This document shows, in pieces, positions 54,133 through 63,066 of a stretch of DNA of 64,000 nt (positions are counted from its first letter, which is position 1; every line of letters begins with the position of its first letter). Source of the DNA: Gordonia hydrophobica NBRC 16057 (GTDB taxonomy: Bacteria > Actinomycetota > Actinomycetes > Mycobacteriales > Mycobacteriaceae); the NCBI RefSeq assembly GCF_001592365.1, contig NZ_BCWU01000009.1, positions 1 to 64,000 on the forward strand, written 5' to 3'. Under the pieces are notes generated by a model, which was given only the letters and a program-made list of their open reading frames with translations, made no database searches and had not been told where the DNA came from. A program made the translations under genes and the position numbers.

Positions 54133-54740
54133 GCGGGAGGGCCTGGACCCGACGCGACAGGTGGAGCAGACCAACCAATGATGAGTTCGCCGAGCACTGG
54201 GCCGCACTGGCGAAGACGCCCGAGACTCGCGCCCGGATCCGTCGACTGTCGCGGATTCGGAACATCTCCCTCGGAATCGTGGTCACCGGGATCGGACTGA
54301 TCGTCGTGATGATCCTGGTGACCATCGTGCTCAGCACCGGGCTCTGGCTGACGCGCGAACGCGACACGATCATCGCCTGGGGCTTCGGAATCGCGACGGG
54401 CGTCTTCCTCATCGGAGTGGTCCCGGAGACCATCGCGAGCAATCGTCTGCACCGAGCCCAGTACGCCGACGCCGACAGCGCTATCGGGATCATTGAGAGC
54501 GTCGCGACTCGGGAAGAGCGCGATGCCGAAGGCGACGTCGCCATCGTGCACTGCGTCGCAGTGACCGCCCGACTCTCCGACGATCTCACCCTGCATCGGC
54601 ACCTCGAAAGCACAGCGCGGGGTTCAGATCGCCCCGACGACACCTGGGTGGGTCGCCGAATCCGATTCCGGCACAACACGCTCAACCCCGACGCGCTCGA
54701 CGACGCGCGATTCGACGGCTGGCCCGACCGCGAGCGCTGA
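54129..54740 (+). CDS. Membrane protein, second of two tandem paralogues
   Basis: Protein of 203 aa: ETRARIRRLSRIRNISLG before two transmembrane helices (about 48-72 and 80-100), then a soluble domain ending RRIRFRHNTLNPDALDDARFDGWP, the same C-terminal signature as the preceding gene. GTG start overlaps the previous stop by four bases. Tandem duplication is evident. Function unknown; the position suggests co-expression with the flavin monooxygenase. Confidence 0.7.
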   Translation: MSGRAWTRRDRWSRPTNDEFAEHWAALAKTPETRARIRRLSRIRNISLGIVVTGIGLIVVMILVTIVLSTGLWLTRERDTIIAWGFGIATGVFLIGVVPETIASNRLHRAQYADADSAIGIIESVATREERDAEGDVAIVHCVAVTARLSDDLTLHRHLESTARGSDRPDDTWVGRRIRFRHNTLNPDALDDARFDGWPDRER

Positions 54741-54756
54741 GCTAGCTCAGCGCTCG
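54731..54756. terminator. Perfect 26-bp palindrome between convergent genes
   Basis: The sequence reads the same on both strands from 54731 to 54756, centred on GCTAGC. It contains the stop codons of both convergent genes (TGA at 54738-54740, TAG at 54742-54744 on the minus strand) and can fold into an 11-bp hairpin with a four-base loop in either transcript. Likely a shared terminator. Confidence 0.65.
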
Positions 54757-56223
54757 CCGGTAGAGCTTGCCGTTGTCGTCCCGCGGCAGTTGCGCCCGAA
54801 CGATGATCTGGCTCGGAAGCTTCACCGTCGCCAGGCGATCGTGCAGCCACGCGTTGAGGTCGTCGGAGTCCAGCTCGCCGCCCGGTCGCGCGACCACGTA
54901 CAGCACAATCTGTTCACCGAGGTCGCTGTCCGCTACCGGCTGCCCGACCGCGGCGGCGTCCTCCACGCTGGGATGACCGAGCGCAACGGACTCGATCTCT
55001 GCAGGATAGACATTGGTGCCACCGATGTTGACGATCTCGGCGGACCGGCCCGTCAGGTAGAGGTACCCGTCGTCGTCGACGTGCCCGATGTCTCCGACGT
55101 CGATGAACGCGGGGGCGGCGTCGGCGTGATGCAGATACCGGAACCGCGGCCAGTAGTCGGCGCCGCGCACCGTGACGTGACCGTCGACGCCGGCAGGAAC
55201 CGGGGCGCCGCCGTCGTCGACGATCATCACGCCTGCCCCGTCTGCGGGCCGCCCGACCGATCCCGGACGCGCCGACCATTCCGAGGCGCTGATCCACGTG
55301 ATCGTCCCGCCTTCGGAGCATCCGTAGAATTCAGTGACCGCGTCGCCGAGCCATGCGATGGTCTGACGTTTGATCTCCGGTGGGCACGGCGCTGCCGAAT
55401 GCACCACGTGCGTCAGCGACGAGGTGTCGTACGAGCGGCGCACCGCTTCGGGGAGCGACAGGAGACGCGAGAGCATCGTCGGCACCACTTTGACGTGTTC
55501 GACCGCGAACCGGTCGATCAGCGACAGCATCTGCTCAGCGTCGAACTTCTCCATGAGCACCACATTTGAGCCCATGCGCAGCGCCAACGTCGCAATAGCA
55601 TTCGGTGAGGTGTGGTAGAGCGGGCCGGGGACCAGCGCGGTCCCGCCGTCCCGCAGGCCCATCCGGTTCGCGGTGCTCCCCGCGACGGACAGGATCTGCA
55701 TTGCGGTCATCGGCTCTCGCACAATGCCCTTGGGCGAACCGGTGGTACCGGAGGTGTAGATCAGACCGAGAGAGGCGGCGAGGGCGCCGTCGACGTGCTC
55801 GAGCGTGCTGTGGTGCCCTGAGATCAGGTCTTCGACGTCCACCCGGCCGGGTGTCAACGCCAGCGGGACGACGGTCACCGGCCTGCCGACGAGCGCCGCG
55901 GCCTCCTGGGCGACCTGGACGAACTCGGGCCCGGTGAACACGACTGCGATGTCCGCGTCGCTGAGTACATATCCGATCTCGGTCGCCGTCCAATGCCAGT
56001 TCACCGGGACTGGGCGCCCGCCCGCCGAAGCCACCGCGATCGAGGCCTCGACGAACTCGATGCTGTTGCGGGACAGGATGCCGACGTTGTCGCCTACCGC
56101 CACCAAACCCTCCTGGTGCAGCGCCGCCGCCAGGCGCCCCGCCCGATCGAGACAATCGCGCTGCGAACGAGTGGCCACTGAGCCGTCGGCTCGCGCCAAG
56201 GTGAGTGCAGGTGAGGTCGTCAT
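54742..56223 (-). CDS. AMP-dependent acyl-CoA synthetase/ligase
   Basis: ANL-superfamily ligase of 493 aa. P-loop IYTSGTTGSPKGIV near residue 155, PGPLYHTSPN near 200, EFYGCSEGG near 298, YLYLTGRSAEIVNIGG near 380 with the flexible hinge, and the C-terminal Lys in DDNGKLYRRAL. It forms an acyl-adenylate then an acyl-CoA. Somewhat short at the N terminus compared with long-chain ligases. It stands alone, convergent with the paralogue pair; the acid is unknown. Confidence 0.88.
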   Translation of the reverse strand: MTTSPALTLARADGSVATRSQRDCLDRAGRLAAALHQEGLVAVGDNVGILSRNSIEFVEASIAVASAGGRPVPVNWHWTATEIGYVLSDADIAVVFTGPEFVQVAQEAAALVGRPVTVVPLALTPGRVDVEDLISGHHSTLEHVDGALAASLGLIYTSGTTGSPKGIVREPMTAMQILSVAGSTANRMGLRDGGTALVPGPLYHTSPNAIATLALRMGSNVVLMEKFDAEQMLSLIDRFAVEHVKVVPTMLSRLLSLPEAVRRSYDTSSLTHVVHSAAPCPPEIKRQTIAWLGDAVTEFYGCSEGGTITWISASEWSARPGSVGRPADGAGVMIVDDGGAPVPAGVDGHVTVRGADYWPRFRYLHHADAAPAFIDVGDIGHVDDDGYLYLTGRSAEIVNIGGTNVYPAEIESVALGHPSVEDAAAVGQPVADSDLGEQIVLYVVARPGGELDSDDLNAWLHDRLATVKLPSQIIVRAQLPRDDNGKLYRRALS

Positions 56224-56350
56224 CGACTACGAGTGTGCCATCGCATCGCGAGAACTTCGGCTCCCGAACCCGCTATTGAAGGTAGCTTCGGGAGCCAACG
56301 TTTCGCTGTCAGCCCCCAGCACGGAGCCACCAGCACGCTCCCATACAAAC

Positions 56351-56387
56351 GAAGAGGTCAGGAAGCGATTCGCAACCTGACCTCTTC
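56351..56387 (-). terminator. Terminator of the tRNA-Leu gene
   Basis: Perfect 12-bp inverted repeat GAAGAGGTCAGG / CCTGACCTCTTC with a 13-base loop, 28 bases beyond the tRNA 3' end on the minus strand. It could also terminate anything coming from the other side. Confidence 0.75.
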
Positions 56388-56414
56388 ATGCGATTCGTTC
56401 TGAACCGCTCATTG

Positions 56415-56497
56415 TGGGCGAAGGGGGACTTGAACCCCCACGTCCCGAAGGACACTGGCACCTGAAGCCAGCGCGTCTGCCATTCCGCCACTCGCCC
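56415..56497 (-). tRNA. tRNA-Leu (CAG anticodon)
   Basis: The minus strand folds as a class II tRNA of 83 nt: acceptor GGGCGAG pairs with TTCGCCC, anticodon stem CTGGC/GCCAG encloses loop TTCAGGT with anticodon CAG, there is a long variable arm (TGTCCTTCGGGACG) and a T arm GGGGGTTCAAGTCCCCC. The 3' CCA is not encoded. A tRNA-Leu gene beside fhaA is also found in mycobacteria. Confidence 0.95.
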
Positions 56498-56757
56498 GTG
56501 GCTTGGTCATTCGACTGACCGGCGTCCGTGTGGACCCAGAAAAGATAGCACGCATCCGGGGGCAAAAGAAAAATCGACTCCCTCCATGCCTCTGACCTGC
56601 AGGTTGACGAGGCTGTGTCCAGACTGGGACGCTGTGACAGTTGTGACAAGCGGTACAGCAGTCACTCGTCGGCAACCGCCAGGACTTTCTGGCCGGTAAC
56701 ATGGGCAGACGAGGTATGCACGTCGACACGCCACAGAACAGAAGGGCCCGGTAACTC

Positions 56758-58149
56758 GTGGGATTATTCGACCGGATCGAGCGAAAGCTCGAGTCCGCTG
56801 TAGACGGCGGCTTCGCCCGGGTCTTCGGCGGCAAAGTCGCACCCCAGGAGATCGAGCACTCGCTGCAGCGGGAGGCCGAGACCTCGGCCGAAGACCTGGG
56901 TGACGGCGCGACCCTGGTAGCCAACAGCTACACGGTGATCCTGAGTGACTCGGATCTGCACGAGGTGTCGACCGAGTACGAATTGAACCGCAAGATCTTC
57001 TCTCGCCACTTGGAAGACTTCATTCGCGACAATGGATGGCAGACTTACGGGTCTGTCGTCGTAGAGTTCGATCCAGAACCGTCTCTACACACCGGGCAGT
57101 TCCGCACGCGCGGCGTCGTCGACCCAGACGTCTCGGCGCGGCCTGTGGCACCGCCCAACGTACCGGCGACCCAGCAACCATACCGACCCGAAAGTCACGA
57201 CCGAGGAGCCCGAGCCATGACCAATCCCCCCGGAAACGACCAGGGCGGCCAGAACTACGGCTACGCCCCGCAGGGCGATCCGAACCAGCAGTACGACTAC
57301 CCCCAGCAGGGCGGCTACCCGCAGCACGGGCAGCAGCCCGTCGACCCCGCGTACGGGCAGCAGCCTTCGCAGTACGACCAGCAGGGCGGCTACGACCAAC
57401 AGGGCTACGGACAGCAGCCCGCGTACGGCCAGCCCGCCGACCAGGGCTACGGACAGCAGCCTCCGCAGTACGACTACGGGCAGCAGGGCCAGCAGCCCGG
57501 CGGCTACGAGCAGCCCGCCTACGACCAGCAGTACGGGCAGCAGGCACCCCAGTACGACCAGCAGTACGGTCGCCCCGCCGACCAGGGTTACGGTCAGCCT
57601 CCGGCGTACGACCAGCAGGGCGGGTACGACCAGGGCTACGCGCAGCCGGCCTACGGCCAGCCCGACCAGGGATACGGCCAGCCCGCTGATCAGGGCTACG
57701 GGCAGCCGCAGTCCTACGAGCCCCAGGGCTACGACCAGCAGGGATACGGTCAGCAGGCTCCGCAGTACGACTACGGGCAGCCCGGCGGCTACGAGCAGCC
57801 CGCCTACGACCAGCAGTACGGCGCCGCACCGGCCGGTTACGGCCAGCCCGCGGGCTACGCGCCGTCGGCCATCACCCTCGTCCTCGAGGACGGCAGCAAC
57901 CGCACCTTCTCGCTGCGCCAGGGCTCGAATGTCATCGGCCGCGGTCAGGACGCCCAGTTCCGACTCCCCGACACCGGCGTCTCGCGCCGTCACGTCGAGA
58001 TCCGCTGGGACGGTCAGACCGCCATGCTGACCGACCTCAACTCCACCAACGGCACCACCGTCAACGACCTGCAGGTGAGCTCGTGGGAGCTGGCCGACGG
58101 CGATCGCGTGCGGTTGGGTCACTCCGACATCACTGTCCGGTTCCAGTAG
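56758..58149 (+). CDS. fhaA: FHA-domain protein FhaA
   Basis: Scaffold protein of 463 aa in the Ser/Thr-kinase network of cell-wall synthesis; in mycobacteria it binds phosphorylated MviN and PknB. Residues 1-125 are the DUF3662 domain (starting [12 protein letters not shown]). Residues about 145-375 are a low-complexity region rich in Gln, Tyr, Gly and Pro, with YGQQP/YGQPADQ-type repeats. Residues 380-463 form an FHA domain ([20 protein letters not shown] and [12 protein letters not shown]) that reads phosphothreonine. GTG start at 56758. It heads the fhaA-fhaB-pstP-rodA-pbpA-pknA set. Confidence 0.96.
   Translation: MGLFDRIERKLESAVDGGFARVFGGKVAPQEIEHSLQREAETSAEDLGDGATLVANSYTVILSDSDLHEVSTEYELNRKIFSRHLEDFIRDNGWQTYGSVVVEFDPEPSLHTGQFRTRGVVDPDVSARPVAPPNVPATQQPYRPESHDRGARAMTNPPGNDQGGQNYGYAPQGDPNQQYDYPQQGGYPQHGQQPVDPAYGQQPSQYDQQGGYDQQGYGQQPAYGQPADQGYGQQPPQYDYGQQGQQPGGYEQPAYDQQYGQQAPQYDQQYGRPADQGYGQPPAYDQQGGYDQGYAQPAYGQPDQGYGQPADQGYGQPQSYEPQGYDQQGYGQQAPQYDYGQPGGYEQPAYDQQYGAAPAGYGQPAGYAPSAITLVLEDGSNRTFSLRQGSNVIGRGQDAQFRLPDTGVSRRHVEIRWDGQTAMLTDLNSTNGTTVNDLQVSSWELADGDRVRLGHSDITVRFQ
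57220..57870 (+). repeat. Imperfect tandem repeats in fhaA (Gln/Tyr/Gly/Pro-rich linker)
   Basis: Short in-frame units (CAGCAGTACG, GGCTACGACCAG, TACGGCCAGCCC and variants) repeat throughout this stretch, which encodes the flexible linker between the DUF3662 and FHA domains. The units are purely coding repeats. Confidence 0.85.
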
Positions 58150-58155
58150 TAGATT

Positions 58156-58216
58156 CCGCATAAGATGCGGTCGAGTGATTTTCGGTCACTCGGCCGCTGA
58201 ATGCATCCGGGAGGAC
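58156..58216 (+). promoter_or_regulatory. Cluster of three small hairpins between fhaA and fhaB
   Basis: CCGCA-5-TGCGG (58156-58170), CGAGTGA-7-TCACTCG (58172-58192, extendable with G-U pairs) and ATCCGG-5-CCGGAT (58205-58221 approx.) follow one another in a 102-base gap. This may be an attenuator or mRNA processing site that sets the ratio of fhaA to the downstream genes. Confidence 0.35.
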
Positions 58217-58251
58217 CGGATACCCGTCTGTGAGGGAGGTGATGGGGGTAG

Positions 58252-58716
58252 ATGCAGGGCATCCTGCTGCAGGTGATCCGATTCGGGTTTCTGATCCTGC
58301 TCTGGCTTTTCGTGTACGCCATCATCCGAGCAATGCGCTCTGATCTCGCCGCGGCCAGCGGCAACCGCATGCCACTGCGTTCGGGTCGCGCCGAACGCAA
58401 ACAGCGCAGCGGCCGCACCCGCGGCACCGCGCGCTACCTGGTGGTGACGGCGGGCGCGCTGGCGAACACGCGCATCACCCTCGGCACGGCGCCCGTGCTG
58501 ATCGGCCGGGCCGACGACTCGACGCTGGTCCTGACCGACGACTACGCCTCCGAACGCCACGCTCGCCTCTCCCCACGCGGCGACGACTGGTACGTCGAAG
58601 ATCTGGGCTCCACCAACGGCACCTATCTGGACCGGACCAAGGTCACCACCGCCGTCCGCGCACCGATCAACACGCCGATCCGAGTCGGCAAGACTGTGAT
58701 TGAGCTGCGCCCGTGA
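58252..58716 (+). CDS. fhaB: FHA-domain membrane protein FhaB (FipA)
   Basis: Protein of 154 aa: N-terminal transmembrane helix (residues about 4-24), basic linker, and a C-terminal FHA domain with IGRADDSTLVLTDDYASERHARLS and LGSTNGTYLDR. In mycobacteria FhaB/FipA binds phosphorylated partners including FtsZ-complex proteins during division. A near-perfect anti-16S sequence GGAGGTGAT precedes the ATG. Its stop overlaps the pstP GTG start. Confidence 0.95.
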   Translation: MQGILLQVIRFGFLILLWLFVYAIIRAMRSDLAAASGNRMPLRSGRAERKQRSGRTRGTARYLVVTAGALANTRITLGTAPVLIGRADDSTLVLTDDYASERHARLSPRGDDWYVEDLGSTNGTYLDRTKVTTAVRAPINTPIRVGKTVIELRP

Positions 58717-60143
58717 CCCTTGTGCTGCGCTACATCGCGCGAAGCGACCGCGGTCTGGTCCGCTCGAACAACGAGGACTCGGTCTACGCAGGCGCTCGGC
58801 TGCTGGCTCTGGCCGACGGCATGGGCGGCCATGCGGCCGGCGAGGTCGCCAGCCAACTGGTGATCGAAGCCCTGCGCCCGCTCGACAACGACGAACCCGG
58901 GGGCGACCTCCTCTCCGCCCTCGAACGCGCGACGGCCGCGGGCAACGCCGCCATCGCCGCACAGGTAGCCAAACAGCCCGAGCTGGACGGCATGGGCACC
59001 ACGCTCACGGCCATCCTGTTCGCAGGCAACCGGATCGGTCTGTGCCATGTCGGCGACTCCCGCGGATATCTGCACCGCGACGGTCAGCTGAGCCAGATCA
59101 CCCGCGACGACACCTTTGTCCAAAGCCTCGTCGACGAGGGGCGCATCACCGCCGAGCAGGCGCACACGCATCCTCAGCGGTCGCTGATCATGCGCGCCCT
59201 CACCGGTCAGGAGGTGGAGCCCACGCTGATCATGCGGGAGGCCCGCGCCGGCGACCGCTATCTGCTGTGCAGCGATGGGCTCTCCGACGTCGTCAGCGAC
59301 GAGACGCTCGCCGACACCCTCGGCTCCATCGACGATTATCACGCCTGCGCGGATCGCCTGGTGGAGCTCGCTCTGCGCAGCGGCGGACCCGACAATGTGA
59401 CGGTCGTGGTGGCCGACGTCGTCGACACCGAGTTCGGCGATTCGACGCCGATCGTCGGCGGTGCTGCGGGCTCGGACGACGCCGCCGGTTATGTGCCGAA
59501 TCCGGCGACCGCTGCCGGACGCGCCGCCGCACTCCGACCGCCTGCGCCCACGCCTGCGCGGCCTACTCTGCACGACGACGAGCCCGAGCACTCCGGAAAA
59601 CGGAGTTGGCGCTGGCCGCTGGTGATCATCGCCGCGCTCGCCGCACTCGCCTTGCTGGTGACCGCGTTCTTCGTCGTCCGCTCCAAAGCGATGGCGAGCA
59701 CTTTCGTGACCGCCGTCGACGGCAACGTCGAGATCTTCTCCGGCACGCCCGACACTCTGCTGTTCTTCACCGTGCAGTCCCCCAACGAGCGCGCCTGCGT
59801 CGATGACCCGAACGCGGACGTTCCGCAGATCGATTTCGTCTCCGCCGACTCGACCAAGGACTGCACGCCGCTGAAGGTCGCGTACCTGACCGGCATCGGG
59901 CGCAGCGCCGTGACGTCGAACAGCATCAAGAACGACGACCTCGTCACCACGCGTGAGCGGGTCCGCCAGCTGGAGTTCCTGCCGAAGTGCGCGCCGCCGC
60001 CCGCACCGGAACCGGAGCGCAAGCCCACCGACCGACGTCCGGAGTCCGAGACGACGACGTCGTCGGCAGCACCGACACCGTCGTCGACCCCGACACAGAC
60101 CACCGGGGCCGACGGCCATCCCACCTGTCGAGGCGACGCATGA
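58713..60143 (+). CDS. pstP: PP2C-family Ser/Thr protein phosphatase PstP
   Basis: Phosphatase of 476 aa that reverses PknA/PknB phosphorylation. PPM metal motifs RSNNEDSVY at residue 17, ADGMGGHAAGE at 34, GTTLTA near 93, CHVGDSRGYL near 110, SDGLSD near 188 and GGPDNVTVVV near 225 are all present. A transmembrane helix near residue 300 leads to an extracytoplasmic domain with a Ser/Thr/Pro-rich end. GTG start overlaps fhaB, and the stop overlaps rodA (ATGA). Confidence 0.96.
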   Translation: MTLVLRYIARSDRGLVRSNNEDSVYAGARLLALADGMGGHAAGEVASQLVIEALRPLDNDEPGGDLLSALERATAAGNAAIAAQVAKQPELDGMGTTLTAILFAGNRIGLCHVGDSRGYLHRDGQLSQITRDDTFVQSLVDEGRITAEQAHTHPQRSLIMRALTGQEVEPTLIMREARAGDRYLLCSDGLSDVVSDETLADTLGSIDDYHACADRLVELALRSGGPDNVTVVVADVVDTEFGDSTPIVGGAAGSDDAAGYVPNPATAAGRAAALRPPAPTPARPTLHDDEPEHSGKRSWRWPLVIIAALAALALLVTAFFVVRSKAMASTFVTAVDGNVEIFSGTPDTLLFFTVQSPNERACVDDPNADVPQIDFVSADSTKDCTPLKVAYLTGIGRSAVTSNSIKNDDLVTTRERVRQLEFLPKCAPPPAPEPERKPTDRRPESETTTSSAAPTPSSTPTQTTGADGHPTCRGDA

Positions 60144-61564
60144 CGTCGGCGCCGTCCATGCACGCGCCGCCGACGCCGCCGCCCAAGAGCGCAGGCCGCA
60201 CCACCGAGGTGGTGCTGCTCTCGTTCGCGGTGTGCGTCGTCATCGCCGCGCTGCTGATCGTGCAGGGCGCGCAAGACGTGACGCTGGGCGTGCAGACCCT
60301 GAAGTACGCGGGCGCCTTCATCGTCCTGTTCGCCGTCGCGCACCTGGTGATCCGCCGGTTCGCGCCGTTCGCCGATCCGCTGCTGCTGCCGTGCGTCGCG
60401 CTGCTCAACGGTCTGGGCCTGGTGATGATCTACCGCCTCGATCTGGGTTCGTCGCGCCGTGACGAGCTGGTCAAGGCCGACGAGATGACGCACAACGCCG
60501 ACCAGCAGCTGGTCTGGGCGGTCCTGGGCGTCATCGTCTTCAGCCTCACGCTGATCGTGGTCCGCGACCACCGCACGCTGTCGCGCTATGCGTACACGCT
60601 GGGTCTGGGCGGTCTGATCTTCCTGTCGATCCCGATGGTCCTGCCCGCGTCGATGGCCGAGGTGAACGGCTCGCGCAACTGGATCCGGATTCCCGGATTC
60701 AGCATCCAGCCGGGTGAGTTCTCGAAGATCGCGATCATCATCTTCGCCGCGGCGTTCCTGGTGTCCCGACGCGACCTGTTCACGACCGCGGGCAAGCAGT
60801 TTGCGGGCATCGACTTCCCGCGCCTGCGCGACCTCGGACCGCTCTTGGCCGCGTGGGCCATCGCAACTGGCGTCCTGGCACTCGCCAACGACCTCGGCAC
60901 GCCGCTGCTGATCTTCGCCACCGTGCTGACCATGCTGTACGTGGCGACGTCGCGGGTCAGTTGGCTGATGCTGGGCGTCACCCTGTTCGTGCTGGGTGCG
61001 ACCATCGCCTACCAGCTGTTCGAGCATCTGCGGGTCCGCGTCGCGATCTGGGAGGACCCCTTCGCCCAGTACGACACCTTCGGCTACCAGATCGCCCAGA
61101 GCCTGTTCGGGTTCGCGACGGGCGGAATGTTCGGTACCGGCCTGGGTTCGGGACGGCCGAACATCGTCCCCTTCGCGAACACCGACTTCATCCTCACCTC
61201 GTTCGCGGAAGAGCTCGGCCTGGTCGGCCTCGCCGCGATCATGATGGTGTACCTGCTGATCACGATCCGCGGCCTCCGGTCGGCGATCGCCGTCCGCGAC
61301 AGTTTCGGCAAGCTGCTGGCCGCCGGTCTGAGCTTCACGATCATCTTCCAGGTCTTCGTCGTCTTCGGCGGCGTCTCGAAGCTGATTCCGCTGACCGGCC
61401 TGACCACCCCGTTCCTGGCGTACGGCGGGTCGTCGCTGCTCGCCAACTACATCCTGCTGGCCCTGCTGATCCGCATCTCGAACGCGGCCCGCGAGCCCGA
61501 CGCACCCAAGCAGCAGGCCGCGCCCGTCGAGTCGATGTCGACGCGGGTGGTGCGTAAGCAGTGA
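60140..61564 (+). CDS. rodA: SEDS-family peptidoglycan glycosyltransferase RodA
   Basis: Membrane polymerase of 474 aa with about 12 helices that extends glycan chains from lipid II, working with the class B PBP encoded next. Typical SEDS segments include NGSRNWIRIPGFSIQPGEFSKIAIIIF near residue 180 (catalytic Asp region around ANDLGTPLLIF near 250), GMFGTGLGSGRPNIVPFANTDFILTSFAEELGLVG near 330 and PFLAYGGSSLLANY near 435. Start at 60140 from the ATGA overlap with pstP. Confidence 0.95.
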   Translation: MTSAPSMHAPPTPPPKSAGRTTEVVLLSFAVCVVIAALLIVQGAQDVTLGVQTLKYAGAFIVLFAVAHLVIRRFAPFADPLLLPCVALLNGLGLVMIYRLDLGSSRRDELVKADEMTHNADQQLVWAVLGVIVFSLTLIVVRDHRTLSRYAYTLGLGGLIFLSIPMVLPASMAEVNGSRNWIRIPGFSIQPGEFSKIAIIIFAAAFLVSRRDLFTTAGKQFAGIDFPRLRDLGPLLAAWAIATGVLALANDLGTPLLIFATVLTMLYVATSRVSWLMLGVTLFVLGATIAYQLFEHLRVRVAIWEDPFAQYDTFGYQIAQSLFGFATGGMFGTGLGSGRPNIVPFANTDFILTSFAEELGLVGLAAIMMVYLLITIRGLRSAIAVRDSFGKLLAAGLSFTIIFQVFVVFGGVSKLIPLTGLTTPFLAYGGSSLLANYILLALLIRISNAAREPDAPKQQAAPVESMSTRVVRKQ

Positions 61565-63066
61565 ATCGCCCCATCCAGAAGGTCGCCATCGCCGCGATGA
61601 TCATGGTCATCGCACTCCTCGCGAACGCCACGTACGTGCAGGTCTTCAAGGCCGACGAACTCCGCTCGGACACCCGCAACTCGCGCGTGCTGCTCGACGA
61701 GTACGCCCGCCAGCGCGGCGTCATCGTGGCCGCGGACGGCACCGTCCTGGCCGAGTCGGTGCCGACGGACAACAAGTTCAAGTACCTGCGGCGCTACCCG
61801 ACCCGCAATCCCGGAGCATATGCCCCGGTCACCGGCTACTTCTCGTTCGTGTACCGCTCCGACCGCGGCATCGAGTACTCCGAGGACACCATCCTCAACG
61901 GCAACGACGACCGTCTGTTCACGCAGCGGTTCATGGACATGTTCTCCGGTCGCGATCCGCGCGGCGGCAACGTCGTGACCACGATCGACCCCCGGCTGCA
62001 GAGCGTGGCCTACCGCGAACTCACCAACGCGGGGTGCGACGGCCCGTGCCGCGGCGCCGTCGTCGCACTGGAGCCCAGCACCGGCAAGATCCTGGCCATG
62101 GCGTCGACACCCAGCTACGACCCGAACCAACTCGCGTCGCAGGACTTCGGCGACGCCGAGAAGGCGTGGAAGACGTACAACGCCGAGGGCGGCGACGAGC
62201 CGATGACCAACCGTGCCATCGACGCGTTGTACCCGCCGGGCTCCACGTACAAGGTGGTGACCACCGCGACGGCGCTGAAGGCCGGCCGCGGCCCGCAGAC
62301 CCGCCTGACGGCGTCGTCGCAGATCACCCTGCCCGGCAGCAACGCGACCCTCTCGAACGACAGCGGCAGCACCTGCCCGGGCTCGTCGGGCGGCACCGTG
62401 ACCCTGACGCAGGCGTTCGAGTACTCCTGCAACACCGCGTTCGCCCAACTGATGACCGAGAAGATGCCGGGCGACGCGGCGAGCGACTTCACGGCCACGT
62501 CGAAGCTGTTCGGCGTCGGCGACAATCCGCCCGGTGTGCCGATGAGGGTCGCACAGTCCACCGTCGGGGACATCGGCAACGACCTCGCCGCGCTGGGACA
62601 GTCCGCGATCGGCCAGCGCGACGTACGCCTGACGGTGCTGCAGAACGCGTCGATCGCCGCGACCGTCGCGAACGGCGGCGTCCGCATGCGGCCGTATCTG
62701 GTCGACAAGCTGCAGACCGCCGACCTGCGGACCATCTCGACGACGTCGCCGTCGTCGCTGGGTCGCCCGCTGACCGCCGAGCAGGCCGATCAGATCACCG
62801 AGATGATGGTCTTGTCCGAGCAGCACACCGCCAATGCGCAGTCGGGGATCGCGTCGAAGACCGGCACCGCCGAGCACTCCGACACCTCGCGCGGCGGCGA
62901 GACGCCGTACGCCTGGTACATCGCATTCTCGCCGAGTTCCAACGCGCGGATCGCGGTCGCAGTCATTCTAGAAAATGGAAATAGGGGACAGGGTTCGTAC
63001 GGTGGCGTGGCCGCCGCGCCGATCGGACGCGCTGTCATGAACGCTTACGCGGGAGGTGCTCGATGA
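61561..63066 (+). CDS. pbpA: Class B penicillin-binding protein PbpA
   Basis: Transpeptidase of 501 aa anchored by an N-terminal helix (residues about 8-28). It carries an N-terminal dimerisation region ([18 protein letters not shown]) and the catalytic triad of motifs: SxxK as PPGSTYK near residue 228, SxN as YSCNTAF near 285, and KTG as SKTGTAEHS near 432. It crosslinks peptidoglycan with RodA. GTG start overlaps the rodA stop. Codons at 62964-62993 are unusually AT-rich for this gene. Confidence 0.95.
   Translation: MNRPIQKVAIAAMIMVIALLANATYVQVFKADELRSDTRNSRVLLDEYARQRGVIVAADGTVLAESVPTDNKFKYLRRYPTRNPGAYAPVTGYFSFVYRSDRGIEYSEDTILNGNDDRLFTQRFMDMFSGRDPRGGNVVTTIDPRLQSVAYRELTNAGCDGPCRGAVVALEPSTGKILAMASTPSYDPNQLASQDFGDAEKAWKTYNAEGGDEPMTNRAIDALYPPGSTYKVVTTATALKAGRGPQTRLTASSQITLPGSNATLSNDSGSTCPGSSGGTVTLTQAFEYSCNTAFAQLMTEKMPGDAASDFTATSKLFGVGDNPPGVPMRVAQSTVGDIGNDLAALGQSAIGQRDVRLTVLQNASIAATVANGGVRMRPYLVDKLQTADLRTISTTSPSSLGRPLTAEQADQITEMMVLSEQHTANAQSGIASKTGTAEHSDTSRGGETPYAWYIAFSPSSNARIAVAVILENGNRGQGSYGGVAAAPIGRAVMNAYAGGAR

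Noticed and set aside
57220-57870. fhaA repeats as an array or satellite
   Set aside because: All units are in frame and encode the YGQQP-type linker of a recognisable FhaA protein.
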